From assembly GCF_036227205.1 (NCBI RefSeq), contig NZ_CP109442.1:9548001-9612000 (forward strand): a DNA stretch of 64,000 nucleotides, written 5' to 3'. The notes under the pieces are model-generated. The model was not told where the DNA came from. It saw only the letters and a program-made list of their open reading frames with translations, and searched no databases. Below, piece by piece: positions 15,739-24,038 of the stretch. Source of the stretch: Amycolatopsis sp. NBC_01480 (GTDB lineage Bacteria > Actinomycetota > Actinomycetes > Mycobacteriales > Pseudonocardiaceae). How positions within the stretch are numbered: the stretch's first letter is position 1; each line of letters opens with the position of its first letter. Both the position numbers and the translations under genes were made by a program.

Positions 15739-16131
15739 ATGCGTATCGGGGAGCTGTCCGCGCGGACTGACACGCCACGTCGGCTGTTGCGGTACTACGA
15801 GGAGCAAGCGCTGATCGTGGCGAGCCGCTCCCCCAATGACTACCGCGAATACGACGAGCCGACCGTCGACCGGGTGCTGCAGATCCGCGGTCTGCTCGAC
15901 GCCGGCCTGCCGACGCGGATCATCAAGCAGATCCTGCCCTGCCTGGGCAAACCCCGCGCCCTCTACTTCCCCGACGCGACCCCCGAAATGATCGCGACGC
16001 TGGAACACGAACTCGACCGCATGACCACCCGCATCACCTGCCTGACCCACAACCGCGACGCGATCGCCGAGTACCTGGACGCGGTCCGCGACGGAAACCC
16101 ACCGGACGTGCTCGTCGAGGCACCGGCCTGA
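15739..16131 (+). CDS. MerR-family transcriptional regulator
   Basis: MerR-type activator of 130 residues. The N-terminal winged helix is canonical (MRIGELSARTDTPRRLLRYY; YREYDEPTVDRVLQIRGLLD), followed by a dimerisation helix (EMIATLEHELDRMTTRITCL) and a short tail. No Cys pair for metals is seen, so it probably senses an organic compound. An upstream in-frame ATG at 15697 lies inside the operator, so the ATG at 15739 is preferred. It is divergent from the MFS exporter. Confidence 0.9.
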   Translation: MRIGELSARTDTPRRLLRYYEEQALIVASRSPNDYREYDEPTVDRVLQIRGLLDAGLPTRIIKQILPCLGKPRALYFPDATPEMIATLEHELDRMTTRITCLTHNRDAIAEYLDAVRDGNPPDVLVEAPA

Positions 16132-16193
16132 CGTCTGGCCCCCGCTCCCCGGGACAGAACGGTAGCGGTGTGGCGGGCATCCGGGCAGGAGCC

Positions 16194-16257
16194 CGCGGCA
16201 AGCAGGCGGCGGTGCGGCAGGACATCCAGACCGGCGCCCGCGCGGCAAGCAGGCGGC
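16194..16257. repeat. Imperfect direct repeat in the MerR-mmcQ gap
   Basis: CGCGGCAAGCAGGCGGC occurs at 16194-16210 and again at 16241-16257, 47 bases apart, within a GGCAG-rich stretch (16132-16379) that encodes no recognisable protein. It looks like low-complexity decay. Confidence 0.4.
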
Positions 16258-16379
16258 AGCGTCTCCAGACAGGCGGCCGCGCGCTGCAGGGAGCCAGCAG
16301 GCATCCCGCGGCAGGGCGGCAGGCTATGTTCGCGGTGTGTCCTTTGTGGATTCAGGCACCGCGGCGATCGAGCGAAGGT

Positions 16380-16754
16380 TCAGGGGCGGCGCGACTTCGG
16401 CAGCTTGGCTACCACTGCGTCGTAAGAGGCGTCGAGTAGTTCTGCCAGTTCGGTGGGCGGCACGGTGGCGTGAACAGGAGCGGTGAGGGCGATGTTGTTC
16501 CAGCCGTAGCGGCCCAGGTAGGCCATCACCGAGACCGTGGACGGATAGCGGGTCCGGAGTTCCGCGGCCTCCTCCTCGGTGGCGCCGCATTTCAAGCCGA
16601 CCGAGGGCGGGGCGTTCTGGCCTATGAAGGCGAAGGCCTTGCCTCCGACCTTCGCCACGAGGACGTGGTCGCCGAAGGGGTAGGTCTCCTGCGCGCCCGG
16701 TTTCGCCAGGCAGTAGGCGATCACGTCTTCGACGGTCCTGGGGTCGGTGGTCAC
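16380..16754 (-). CDS. MmcQ/YjbR-family protein
   Basis: Protein of 124 residues with the CyaY-like fold of the MmcQ/YjbR family (PGAQETYPFGDHVLVAKVGG; KCGATEEEAAELRTRYP; NNIALTAPV). Family members are annotated as DNA-binding but their function is not settled. The GTG start overlaps the stop codon of the preceding Ala-rich frame (GTGA), so it could be the last gene of a uvrB transcript. Confidence 0.88.
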   Translation of the reverse strand: MTTDPRTVEDVIAYCLAKPGAQETYPFGDHVLVAKVGGKAFAFIGQNAPPSVGLKCGATEEEAAELRTRYPSTVSVMAYLGRYGWNNIALTAPVHATVPPTELAELLDASYDAVVAKLPKSRRP

Positions 16755-17041
16755 GGACGGAACCCGCGCATGGGCTCGGGGGCCACGCGCTCGGCTGCAT
16801 CGGCCTCGGCGGCATCGCCGACGCGAGCGGCCGCCGCGAAAGTGGCCGGAGTGGCAGCCACAAGAGTCGCACCTCCCGGAGCGGCAGCCCCAGAAGTGGC
16901 GGCCCCCGGAGCGGCAGTCCCGGGAGTGGCGGCGCCCGGAGCGACCACCGCGGGAGTCGCGGTGGCCCTCCTGGTGGCTGCGGTCGGAGCGGCGGCTGTA
17001 GCAGCCAACAGGGCAGCGTCGAGCGCGAACGTGGCGGTCAC
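16751..17041 (-). CDS. Ala/Pro-rich repeat protein, hypothetical
   Basis: A frame of 96 residues between uvrB and the mmcQ gene. Its middle is built from pentapeptides of the type A(A/T)PGA (for example APGAATPGTAAPGAATSGAA), encoded by a 15-base tandem repeat. The N-terminus (TATFALDAALLAATAAAP) is hydrophobic. It starts with GTG 28 bases after uvrB without a clear ribosome site and ends in a GTGA overlap with mmcQ. It may be a real linker-like protein or just a repeat expansion; no family recognised. Confidence 0.35.
   Translation of the reverse strand: MTATFALDAALLAATAAAPTAATRRATATPAVVAPGAATPGTAAPGAATSGAAAPGGATLVAATPATFAAAARVGDAAEADAAERVAPEPMRGFRP
16848..16967. repeat. 15-base tandem repeat, eight units
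   Basis: Eight consecutive 15-base units of the form GGAGYGGCRGCCCCN run without a break. Because the unit is a multiple of three, both strands stay open, giving an Ala-Pro-Gly pentapeptide repeat on the minus strand. Such arrays change copy number easily. Confidence 0.8.
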
Positions 17042-17069
17042 CGGCGACCGCTCACTGCATCCCCGCGGC

Positions 17070-19229
17070 TCACTTGATTCCGGCGGCGTCCATTCCGCGC
17101 AGTTCCTTCTTCAGGTCGGAGACCTCGTCGCGGAGGCGGGCGGCCAGTTCGAATTGGAGGTCGCGGGCGGCTTGCATCATCTGGTCGGTCATTTGCTGGA
17201 TCAGGTCGGCCAGCTGGGCTCGGGGCATGCCCGAGACGTCCTTGTCCAGGAGCATGCCGGAGCTGCGGACGCGGTCGCCTTGTTCGGGTTTCTTGCCGCG
17301 GGAGGAGTTGCGGCCTGAGCCGCCGACGGCGACTGTTTCTTCGGAGTCCTCGGCTTCCAGGTAGACGCGGTCGAGGATGTCGGCGATCTTCTTCCGGAGC
17401 GGCTGCGGGTCGACGCCGCGCTCTTCGTTGTAGGCGACCTGCTTGGCGCGGCGGCGGTCGGTCTCGTCGATGGCGTGGCGCATCGAGTCGGTGATCTTGT
17501 CGGCGTACATGTGGACTTCGCCGGAGACGTTGCGGGCCGCGCGGCCGATGGTCTGGATCAGCGAGGTGCCGCTGCGCAGGAATCCTTCCTTGTCCGCGTC
17601 GAGGATCGCGACCAGCGACACCTCCGGCAGGTCGAGGCCCTCGCGCAGCAGGTTGATGCCGACGAGCACGTCGTAGTCGCCGGCGCGCAGCTGGCGCAGC
17701 AGCTCGACGCGGCGCAGGGTGTCGACCTCCGAGTGCAGGTAGCGCACCCGGATGCCCAGCTCCAGCAGGTAGTCGGTGAGGTCCTCGGACATCTTCTTGG
17801 TGAGCGTGGTGACCAGCACCCGCTCGTCCTTCTCCGCCCGCTCGCGGATCTCGTGCACCAGGTCGTCGATCTGGCCCTCGGTCGGCTTGACCACCACCTT
17901 CGGGTCGACCAGGCCGGTCGGGCGGATCACCTGCTCGACGAACTCGCCCGCCGCCTGGCCCATCTCGAACGGGCCCGGCGTCGCCGAGAGGTACACCGTC
18001 TGGCCGATCCGGTCGGAGAACTCCTCCCAGGTCAGCGGCCGGTTGTCGGTGGCGCTGGGCAGCCGGAAGCCGAACTCGACGAGGTTGCGCTTACGCGACA
18101 TGTCGCCCTCGTACATGCTGCCGATCTGCGGCACCGTCTGGTGCGACTCGTCGATGACCAGCAGGAAGTCTTCCGGGAAGTAGTCGATCAGCGTGGCCGG
18201 CGCGGTGCCGGGGCCCCGCCCGTCGATGTGCCGCGAGTAGTTCTCGATGCCGGAGCAGAAGCCGACCTGGCGCATCATCTCGATGTCGTACGCCGTGCGC
18301 ATGCGCAGCCGCTGGGCCTCCAGCAGCTTGCCCTGGCGCTCCAGCTCGGCCAGGCGCTGCTCGAGCTCCTCCTCGATGCCCTTGATCGCCTTCTCCATGC
18401 GCTCCGGGCCGGCGACGTAGTGCGTGGCCGGGAAGATCCGGACCTCGTCGATCTCGCGCACGATGTCGCCGGTGAGCGGGTGCAGGTAGTACAGCTTCTC
18501 GATCTCGTCGCCGAAGAACTCGACCCGGATGGCCAGCTCCTCGTACGCCGGGATGATCTCCACCGTGTCGCCGCGGGCGCGGAAGGTGCCGCGGGCGAAC
18601 GCGATGTCGTTGCGCGTGTACTGCACATCGACCAGCGCGCGCAGGAACACGTCGCGGTCGAGCCGCTCGCCGACCCGCAGCATCGAGGACCGGTCGAGGT
18701 AGGACTGCGGCGTGCCCAGGCCGTAGATGCAGGACACGCTGGCCACCACGATGACGTCGCGGCGCGAGAGCAGGTTCATCGTGGCGGAGTGGCGCAGCCG
18801 CTCGACGTCGTCGTTGATCGACGAGTCCTTCTCGATGTACGTGTCCGTCTGCGCGATGTACGCCTCGGGCTGGTAGTAGTCGTAGTAGCTGACGAAGTAC
18901 TCGACCGCGTTGTTCGGGAACAGCTCGCGCAGCTCGTTCGCCAGCTGCGCGGCCAGCGTCTTGTTCGGCGCCATGACCAGCGTGGGCCGCTGCACGCGCT
19001 CGATCAGCCACGCGGTGGTGGCCGACTTGCCCGTGCCGGTGGCGCCCAGCAGCACGACGTCCTTCTCGCCCGCGCGGATGCGGCGCTCGAGCTCGTCGAT
19101 GGCCGCCGGCTGGTCACCGGCGGGCTGGTAGTCGCTGACGACCTCGAACCGGCCGCCGGACCGGGGGACGTCGGAGACCGGCCGGAAGTCGGACTGGGCG
19201 AGGACGGGGTGTTCGGTTGCGAAAGCCAC
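17070..19229 (-). CDS. uvrB: Excinuclease ABC subunit B
   Basis: DNA-damage recognition helicase of nucleotide excision repair, loaded by UvrA and partnered by UvrC. 719 residues. It has the P-loop GATGTGKS, the beta-hairpin region ([13 protein letters not shown]), SVSCIYGLG, the motif [11 protein letters not shown], and a C-terminal UVR domain ([20 protein letters not shown]) that binds UvrC. GTG 19229 is chosen because TACTCT lies seven bases upstream and the protein then begins [14 protein letters not shown] as in relatives. It is a fixed landmark of the actinobacterial uvrB-coaE-rpsA-polA region. Confidence 0.98.
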   Translation of the reverse strand: MAFATEHPVLAQSDFRPVSDVPRSGGRFEVVSDYQPAGDQPAAIDELERRIRAGEKDVVLLGATGTGKSATTAWLIERVQRPTLVMAPNKTLAAQLANELRELFPNNAVEYFVSYYDYYQPEAYIAQTDTYIEKDSSINDDVERLRHSATMNLLSRRDVIVVASVSCIYGLGTPQSYLDRSSMLRVGERLDRDVFLRALVDVQYTRNDIAFARGTFRARGDTVEIIPAYEELAIRVEFFGDEIEKLYYLHPLTGDIVREIDEVRIFPATHYVAGPERMEKAIKGIEEELEQRLAELERQGKLLEAQRLRMRTAYDIEMMRQVGFCSGIENYSRHIDGRGPGTAPATLIDYFPEDFLLVIDESHQTVPQIGSMYEGDMSRKRNLVEFGFRLPSATDNRPLTWEEFSDRIGQTVYLSATPGPFEMGQAAGEFVEQVIRPTGLVDPKVVVKPTEGQIDDLVHEIRERAEKDERVLVTTLTKKMSEDLTDYLLELGIRVRYLHSEVDTLRRVELLRQLRAGDYDVLVGINLLREGLDLPEVSLVAILDADKEGFLRSGTSLIQTIGRAARNVSGEVHMYADKITDSMRHAIDETDRRRAKQVAYNEERGVDPQPLRKKIADILDRVYLEAEDSEETVAVGGSGRNSSRGKKPEQGDRVRSSGMLLDKDVSGMPRAQLADLIQQMTDQMMQAARDLQFELAARLRDEVSDLKKELRGMDAAGIK

Positions 19230-19236
19230 GAGAACC

Positions 19237-19242
19237 AGAGTA
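19237..19242 (-). promoter_or_regulatory. -10 hexamer, leaderless promoter of uvrB
   Basis: On the minus strand TACTCT is followed by seven bases and GTG 19229. No SOS-box-like sequence was recognised by eye in this short gap. Confidence 0.5.
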
Positions 19243-19442
19243 AGCCGACCCACCGACAGTTTTCAGTCGCGGAGTCGGTATGAGGCGCTCCACCTGCGGC
19301 AAGAGGGGTTTCGGGCAGTCCCCGGCGGACCGGCCCCAGGCGGCAGCGCCCCCTACGCCCGGCCGGGTGCGCGCTGGCCGATCCGGGTACGACCCGGGTG
19401 AGAAACGTCCGGTTCCGGCCCCGCGCAAGGCAAGATGAGCGG

Positions 19443-19961
19443 ATGACCGACCTGCACCCGCCGAAGATCGAGGTCTTCGACCCGGCCGCTCGTGTCAACA
19501 TCGACCCCAAGGGCGTCGCGCGGGAGGTGGAGGAGTTCCGCGAGGAGCCGTTCGGCCTCTACCTCGCGCGCCCCGCTCCCGGGCGCGCCCAGTTCCGCTA
19601 CCTCGAGTCGTGGCTGCTGCCGGTGCTGGGGCTGCGCGTCACCGACTTCTGGTTCAACCCCGGCCACGAGCGGGACCAGGACTTCTACCTCGACGTGGTC
19701 CGCGTGCGCTGCGAAGGGGCCCGCTGGATCGCCACCGACCTCTACCTCGACCTGGTGCTCAAGGACAAGCAGTCGGTCCGCGTCATCGACAACGACGAGC
19801 TGGTCGCGGCGGTCGCCGAGGGCCTGCTGCCGCAGTCCGAAGCCGAGTACGCGCTCGAAGCCACGTACGCCGCTGTCGAGGGCCTCGCCGCGCACGGTTA
19901 CGACCTCGCCGCCTGGCTGTCCACAAAGGACATCACGCTGACCTGGCGGCGGCACCCTTAG
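19443..19961 (+). CDS. DUF402-family protein
   Basis: Protein of 172 residues with a DUF402 core (RYLESWLLPVLGLRVTDFWF; RDQDFYLDVVRVRCEGARWI; TDLYLDLVL; VIDNDELVAAVAEGLL). DUF402 proteins include FomD, a metal-dependent hydrolase of nucleotidyl phosphonates, and nucleoside phosphatases. The acidic residues of the metal site (D and E in DLYLDL and DNDEL) are present. The ATG at 19443 is preceded by CAAGAT six bases upstream, a possible leaderless -10. It ends at a hairpin shared with the convergent TetR gene. Confidence 0.85.
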   Translation: MTDLHPPKIEVFDPAARVNIDPKGVAREVEEFREEPFGLYLARPAPGRAQFRYLESWLLPVLGLRVTDFWFNPGHERDQDFYLDVVRVRCEGARWIATDLYLDLVLKDKQSVRVIDNDELVAAVAEGLLPQSEAEYALEATYAAVEGLAAHGYDLAAWLSTKDITLTWRRHP

Positions 19962-19976
19962 CAGCGACCGGAGGTA

Positions 19977-20025
19977 GCGGATGACGCTTTCCCCACGCTG
20001 AGTGCAGGGAAAGCGTCATCCGCTG
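19977..20025. terminator. Bidirectional hairpin, GCGGATGACGCTTTC family, copy 1
   Basis: The perfect 18-base arms AGCGGATGACGCTTTCCC (19977-19994) and its complement (20008-20025) flank a 13-base loop. It separates the convergent DUF402 and TetR genes, and the TetR stop codon (20016-20018) lies inside one arm. A diverged copy is at 62343-62395. Confidence 0.8.
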
Positions 20026-20576
20026 CGCCCACCGCGCAGAAGCGGCAAGAGGATGTCGTCGACGAGGTGCTCGACGAAGCGCTCATCGCACGGCTCCCCG
20101 ACCACGACAACACGGTGCACGACCAGAGCCGGCGCGACCTCGGCGAAGACACCGCCGGACGCCTCACCCGGCAGCCGATCGGTCATCGCGGCCGCGTCGC
20201 GGTGCAGGATGCGGCGCATTTCCGCGGCCAGCCCCGGGTCGCCGCGCATCCCGGCGAACATGGCCCCGAGCAGGCCGATCTCCTGCTCGGCGATCTGCCG
20301 CGCGAGCCAGGTGACGAGCACGAGCAGATCCGCGCGGAGGTCGTCCCCGGGAAGCGAGGGCGGCGTGGCGGGCGAGCGATGCTCGACCGCGGCGGCAACA
20401 AGGGCGGCCTTGTCCCGGTAGCGGCGGTAGATCGTCGTCTTCGCCGCCCCGGAGCGGGCCGCGACCGCCTCGATGGACAGCTGCTCGTAGCCGTTTTCGA
20501 TCAGCAGGGCCAGCGTCGCCTCGAGGATCGCCACGTCACGGCTCGCGTCACGCGGCCGGCCCAGCGTGCCACTCAC
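20016..20576 (-). CDS. TetR-family repressor
   Basis: TetR/AcrR regulator of 186 residues. The helix-turn-helix is clear (ILEATLALLIENGYEQLSIE; AARSGAAKTTIYRRYRDKAA). GTG 20576 is preferred because the protein then begins SGTLGRPRDASRD and GGAAGGGAA precedes it; the longer frame would run through the operator. A perfect 17-base palindrome lies just upstream. It probably represses itself and the divergent ABC/glycosyltransferase/two-component operon that starts at 20780. Confidence 0.9.
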   Translation of the reverse strand: MSGTLGRPRDASRDVAILEATLALLIENGYEQLSIEAVAARSGAAKTTIYRRYRDKAALVAAAVEHRSPATPPSLPGDDLRADLLVLVTWLARQIAEQEIGLLGAMFAGMRGDPGLAAEMRRILHRDAAAMTDRLPGEASGGVFAEVAPALVVHRVVVVGEPCDERFVEHLVDDILLPLLRGGRSG

Positions 20577-20594
20577 CAGCCGATTCCCTTCCGA

Positions 20595-20611
20595 TACGAA
20601 ACGGTTTCGTA
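20595..20611. promoter_or_regulatory. TetR operator
   Basis: TACGAAACGGTTTCGTA is a perfect palindrome (8-base arms around a central G), 19 bases upstream of the TetR start and 169 bases before the ABC gene. Confidence 0.8.
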
Positions 20612-20779
20612 GCGAAAGTAACACGCGCCGCCGGAGCGGTCAAAAACCGCCCGCCTCCACCGATCGGTTGATGCCGGCCGCCTGCCGGTGGAGCCCGGTT
20701 CTGGCCGTTCCGGCGATCCGCGCCGGGCCCTCCCCGCGGGAGGCTTTCCCGGACGAACCGATCATGAGGGGAGGGCGCG

Positions 20780-21685
20780 ATGCCGGTCATCGAAGTCGAG
20801 CGCCTGCACAAGCGGTACGGCACCAAGGTCGCGGTGGACGACGTGTCGTTCAGTGTGGAGCGCGGGGAGATCTTCGGGATCCTCGGGCCCAACGGCGCCG
20901 GCAAGACCACCACGGTGGAGTGCCTGGAGGGGCTGCGCGTCGCGGACGGCGGCACGCTCTCGGTGCTCGGCCTCGACCCGCGCGCGGACCGGCACGAGGT
21001 GCGCCAGCGCGTCGGCATCCAGCTCCAGGAGAGCCAGCTGCCCGACCGCCTCCGGGTCCGCGAGGCGATCGACCTGTACGCCTCCTTCTACCGCAAGCCC
21101 GCCGATCCGGAGCGGCTGCTCGCCACGCTGGGCCTCGCCGAAAAACGCGACACCGCGTACAAGAAGCTCTCCGGCGGCCAGAAGCAGCGGCTGTCCATCG
21201 CGCTCGCGCTGGTGGGCAGCCCGGAGATCGCCGTGCTCGACGAGCTCACCACCGGCCTCGACCCGCAGGCCCGGCGCGACACCTGGGACCTGATCGAGGC
21301 GGTGCGCGAGCACGGCGTGACGATCCTGCTGGTCACGCACTTCATGGAGGAGGCCGAGCGGCTCTGCGACCGGATCGCGGTGATCGACTCCGGCCGCGTG
21401 GCCGCCATCGACACGCCCGCCGGCCTGGTCGGCCGGGTCGACGACGAGCAGCGGATCCGCTTCCGCCCGTCGGCGCCGGTCGACGTGGCGCGGCTCGAGG
21501 CGCTGCCCGACGTGCTGAAGGTCGAGCGCCGCGGTGAACAGCTGGTGGTGACCGGGCGCGGCAACGCGCTGCACACCGTCACCTCGTTCCTGGCCCGCAA
21601 CCAGGTGATCGCCGGTGAGCTGCGGGTGGACCAGGCGAACCTCGACGACGCGTTCGTCGCGCTCACCGGCCGGAAAATGGACTGA
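20780..21685 (+). CDS. ABC exporter ATP-binding protein (DrrA-like)
   Basis: ATPase of 301 residues of the drug-exporter group. Walker A is GPNGAGKT, the signature is KLSGGQKQRLSIAL, Walker B is IAVLDELTTGLDPQ (note Leu in place of the usual Pro after DE), and the switch histidine is in LLVTHFMEEAERL. A C-terminal extension of about 75 residues (PAGLVGRVDDEQRIRFR onward) is typical of DrrA-type subunits. It works with the permease 13 bases downstream and is the first gene of the operon. Substrate unknown. Confidence 0.93.
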   Translation: MPVIEVERLHKRYGTKVAVDDVSFSVERGEIFGILGPNGAGKTTTVECLEGLRVADGGTLSVLGLDPRADRHEVRQRVGIQLQESQLPDRLRVREAIDLYASFYRKPADPERLLATLGLAEKRDTAYKKLSGGQKQRLSIALALVGSPEIAVLDELTTGLDPQARRDTWDLIEAVREHGVTILLVTHFMEEAERLCDRIAVIDSGRVAAIDTPAGLVGRVDDEQRIRFRPSAPVDVARLEALPDVLKVERRGEQLVVTGRGNALHTVTSFLARNQVIAGELRVDQANLDDAFVALTGRKMD

Positions 21686-21698
21686 GGGGACCACGCAG

Positions 21699-22436
21699 AT
21701 GCTCACCAAGATGACCGCCGTGGAGGCGAAGCTGTTCCTCCGCGACCCGGGCGCGCCGGCCACCGTGCTCGGCATCCCGCTCGCGCTGATCCTGGTGTTC
21801 GGGCTGATCCCGGGCATGAAGGACCCGAGCGCGCAGTTCGGCGGCCAGTCGCCGCTGTCCACGCTGATCGCCCCGATGGCGGTGGCGATCGTCATCGCCA
21901 TGCTCGCGGTGACGCTGTTCCCGGCCGCGCTGGCCGGCTACCGCGAAAAGGGCGTGCTGAAACGGCTTTCCGCCAGTCCGGTGCCGCCGGCCCGGCTGCT
22001 CGCGGCCCAGCTGATCGTGAACCTCGTGGCCGCCGTGGTGGTGATCCTGCTCGTCGTGGGGGTGGGCAGGATCGCCCTCGGCATGGCCTTGCCGAAGAAT
22101 CCCGGCGGCTTCGCGCTTTCGGTGGCGCTGGGGGCGGCGGCGCTGTTCTCGGTGGGCCTGCTGGTCGCCGCGCTCGCGCCGACCGCGCGGGCCGCGAACG
22201 GCATCGGGGCGCTGGTGTTCTTCCCGATGCTGGCGCTGGGCGGGGTGTGGGTGCCGAAGGAGCAGCTGCCGGTATTCCTGCAGCACGTCGCCGACGTCCT
22301 GCCGCTCGGCGCGACGATCAACGCCCTGCGCGAAACCGCGGCGGGGCACGCGCCGGAACTTCTGCAGCTGGGCTCGATGGCCGCGGTCACCGTGGTCTGT
22401 TCCGTGCTCGCCGCCCGATTCTTCCGCTGGGAGTGA
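21699..22436 (+). CDS. ABC-2 type permease
   Basis: Membrane subunit of 245 residues with six hydrophobic segments. YREKGVLKRLSASPVPPARL is the conserved cytoplasmic loop of ABC-2 exporters (DrrB/NodJ-like) that contacts the ATPase. GAGGGGA lies about ten bases before the start. Together with the previous gene it should form a small-molecule exporter of the antibiotic- or lipid-export kind. Confidence 0.9.
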   Translation: MLTKMTAVEAKLFLRDPGAPATVLGIPLALILVFGLIPGMKDPSAQFGGQSPLSTLIAPMAVAIVIAMLAVTLFPAALAGYREKGVLKRLSASPVPPARLLAAQLIVNLVAAVVVILLVVGVGRIALGMALPKNPGGFALSVALGAAALFSVGLLVAALAPTARAANGIGALVFFPMLALGGVWVPKEQLPVFLQHVADVLPLGATINALRETAAGHAPELLQLGSMAAVTVVCSVLAARFFRWE

Positions 22437-22438
22437 CG

Positions 22439-23944
22439 ATGACCGCGACCACCACCGTCCTGGCGACGCGCGCCGTCGCCCCGTTCGCCCGCAAGCCCGT
22501 GCTCATCCTGGCCGGCCTGCTCACCGCGCTGCTGGCCGTGACTGGGAACCGCTACGGCTACATGGGCGACGAGCTGTACTTCATTTCCGCCGGACGGCAT
22601 CTGGCCTGGGGCTACGTCGACCAGCCGCCGCTGCTGCCGCTGCTGGCCCACACGATGGACGCGATCTTCCCCGGTTCTCCGCTCGGGCTGAGGATTCCAG
22701 CCATCCTGGCGATGGCCGCCGCGGTGGTCTTCGCCGCGCTGATCGCCCGCGAGCTCGGCGGCGGGGCCAGGGCGCAGGGCCTCACCGCGGCGACGGTGGC
22801 GGTGTCGACCCAGTTCATCGGCAGCGGCCACTACCTGGCGACCTCGACGCTCGACCCGTTCCTGTGGACGGTGCTGCTCTGGCTGCTGGTCCGCTGGGTC
22901 CGCACCCGCGCCGACGGCCTGCTGGTCTGGGCGGGCGTGGTCACCGCGTTCACGCTGTACACGAAGTTCCTGATCGGCGGCTTCTGGCTGGTCGCCGGGG
23001 TGGTGCTGCTCGTGTCCGGCCCGCGTGAGCTGCTGCGCCGGCCGAAGCTGTGGCTGGGCGCCGCGATCGCCGCGGTGGCGCTGGTCCCGACACTGGCCTG
23101 GCAGGCCACGCACGGCTGGCCGCAGCTGGGCATGGGCGCGGCCGTCTCGAACGAGGTCAGCAGCGTCCTGGGCGGACGGGCGCTGTGGCTGCCCGAGGCG
23201 CTGCTCGTCGCCGGCCTGCCGGTCGGGGCCGTGCTCCTCTGTTACGGGGTGTGGCGGCTGCTGCGCTCGGAGGGGCTGCGGCCGTACCGCTTCCTCGCCT
23301 GGGCCACGCTCGGGCTGTCCCTGGTGTTCTTCCTGGCCAACGGCCGCGCGTACTACGTCGCGGGCATGTTCGGGCCGTGCTGGGCGGCGGCCGCGGTCGA
23401 GCTCGAAAGCGGCCGGGCCTCGCGGTGGTGGCGCTGGCTCGCGACCTGGCCGGTGTATCTGCTGGCGCTGGTCCTCGCGGTGACCCAGTCGCTGCCCGTG
23501 TGGCCGCAGTCCTGGCTGAACGAGCACCCGTCGCTGCCCCGGTCGATCCTCGCCTACGCCGAGATCGGCTGGCCGGAGACGGCGCGCTCGGTGGAAGGCG
23601 CGTTCGCGAAGGTGCCCGACCCGGCGCACACCGCGGTGGTCACCGAGTCCTATTGGACGGCGGGCGCGCTGGACTACTACGGCCGCGCGCTCGGCCTGCC
23701 GGAGCCGGCCAGCCCGAACCGCGGGTACGCCACCCTGGTCCTGCCCCCGGACTCGGCCCGCGACGTGCTGTTCGTCGGCACCGACCCGCGGCCGCTGCTC
23801 GGCCACTTCGCGGACCTGCGCCCGGCGGGCAAGGTGGACACCGGCGCGGCCGTGCCGAGCGTCGAGCAGGGCCTGCCGATCTGGCTGGCGAGCGGGCGGC
23901 TCCAGCCGTGGCCGCAGATCTGGCCCAGCCTCGTCAACGACTGA
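22439..23944 (+). CDS. GT39-family membrane glycosyltransferase (first paralogue)
   Basis: Polytopic protein of 501 residues of the ArnT/PMT-like GT39 superfamily, which transfers a sugar from a polyprenyl phosphate donor to a lipid or protein outside the membrane. The catalytic acidic pair is in YGYMGDELYF in the first outer loop, followed by HLAWGYVDQPPLLPLLAH. About ten membrane helices follow, then an extracytoplasmic C-terminal domain. It starts two bases after the permease stop and is paralogous to the next gene. Confidence 0.87.
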   Translation: MTATTTVLATRAVAPFARKPVLILAGLLTALLAVTGNRYGYMGDELYFISAGRHLAWGYVDQPPLLPLLAHTMDAIFPGSPLGLRIPAILAMAAAVVFAALIARELGGGARAQGLTAATVAVSTQFIGSGHYLATSTLDPFLWTVLLWLLVRWVRTRADGLLVWAGVVTAFTLYTKFLIGGFWLVAGVVLLVSGPRELLRRPKLWLGAAIAAVALVPTLAWQATHGWPQLGMGAAVSNEVSSVLGGRALWLPEALLVAGLPVGAVLLCYGVWRLLRSEGLRPYRFLAWATLGLSLVFFLANGRAYYVAGMFGPCWAAAAVELESGRASRWWRWLATWPVYLLALVLAVTQSLPVWPQSWLNEHPSLPRSILAYAEIGWPETARSVEGAFAKVPDPAHTAVVTESYWTAGALDYYGRALGLPEPASPNRGYATLVLPPDSARDVLFVGTDPRPLLGHFADLRPAGKVDTGAAVPSVEQGLPIWLASGRLQPWPQIWPSLVND

Positions 23945-24038
23945 GGCGGTGTGCCCGGCGCCACAACGACCAGCCCGGCGCCGGGCCCGCCCCCGTAGGG
24001 TGCGGCTCGTCGGGCCCGAACAGCGGACGGGGAGCAGG

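Noticed and set aside
16168..16439. Two overlapping plus-strand frames of 85-89 codons between the MerR and mmcQ genes
   Set aside because: They follow a low-complexity GGCAG-rich stretch, overlap the end of mmcQ and show no family resemblance.
17475..19283. Open frame of 602 codons on the plus strand opposite uvrB
   Set aside because: Long antisense frames are common in DNA this GC-rich; it mirrors uvrB codon structure, matches no family and has no ribosome-binding site.
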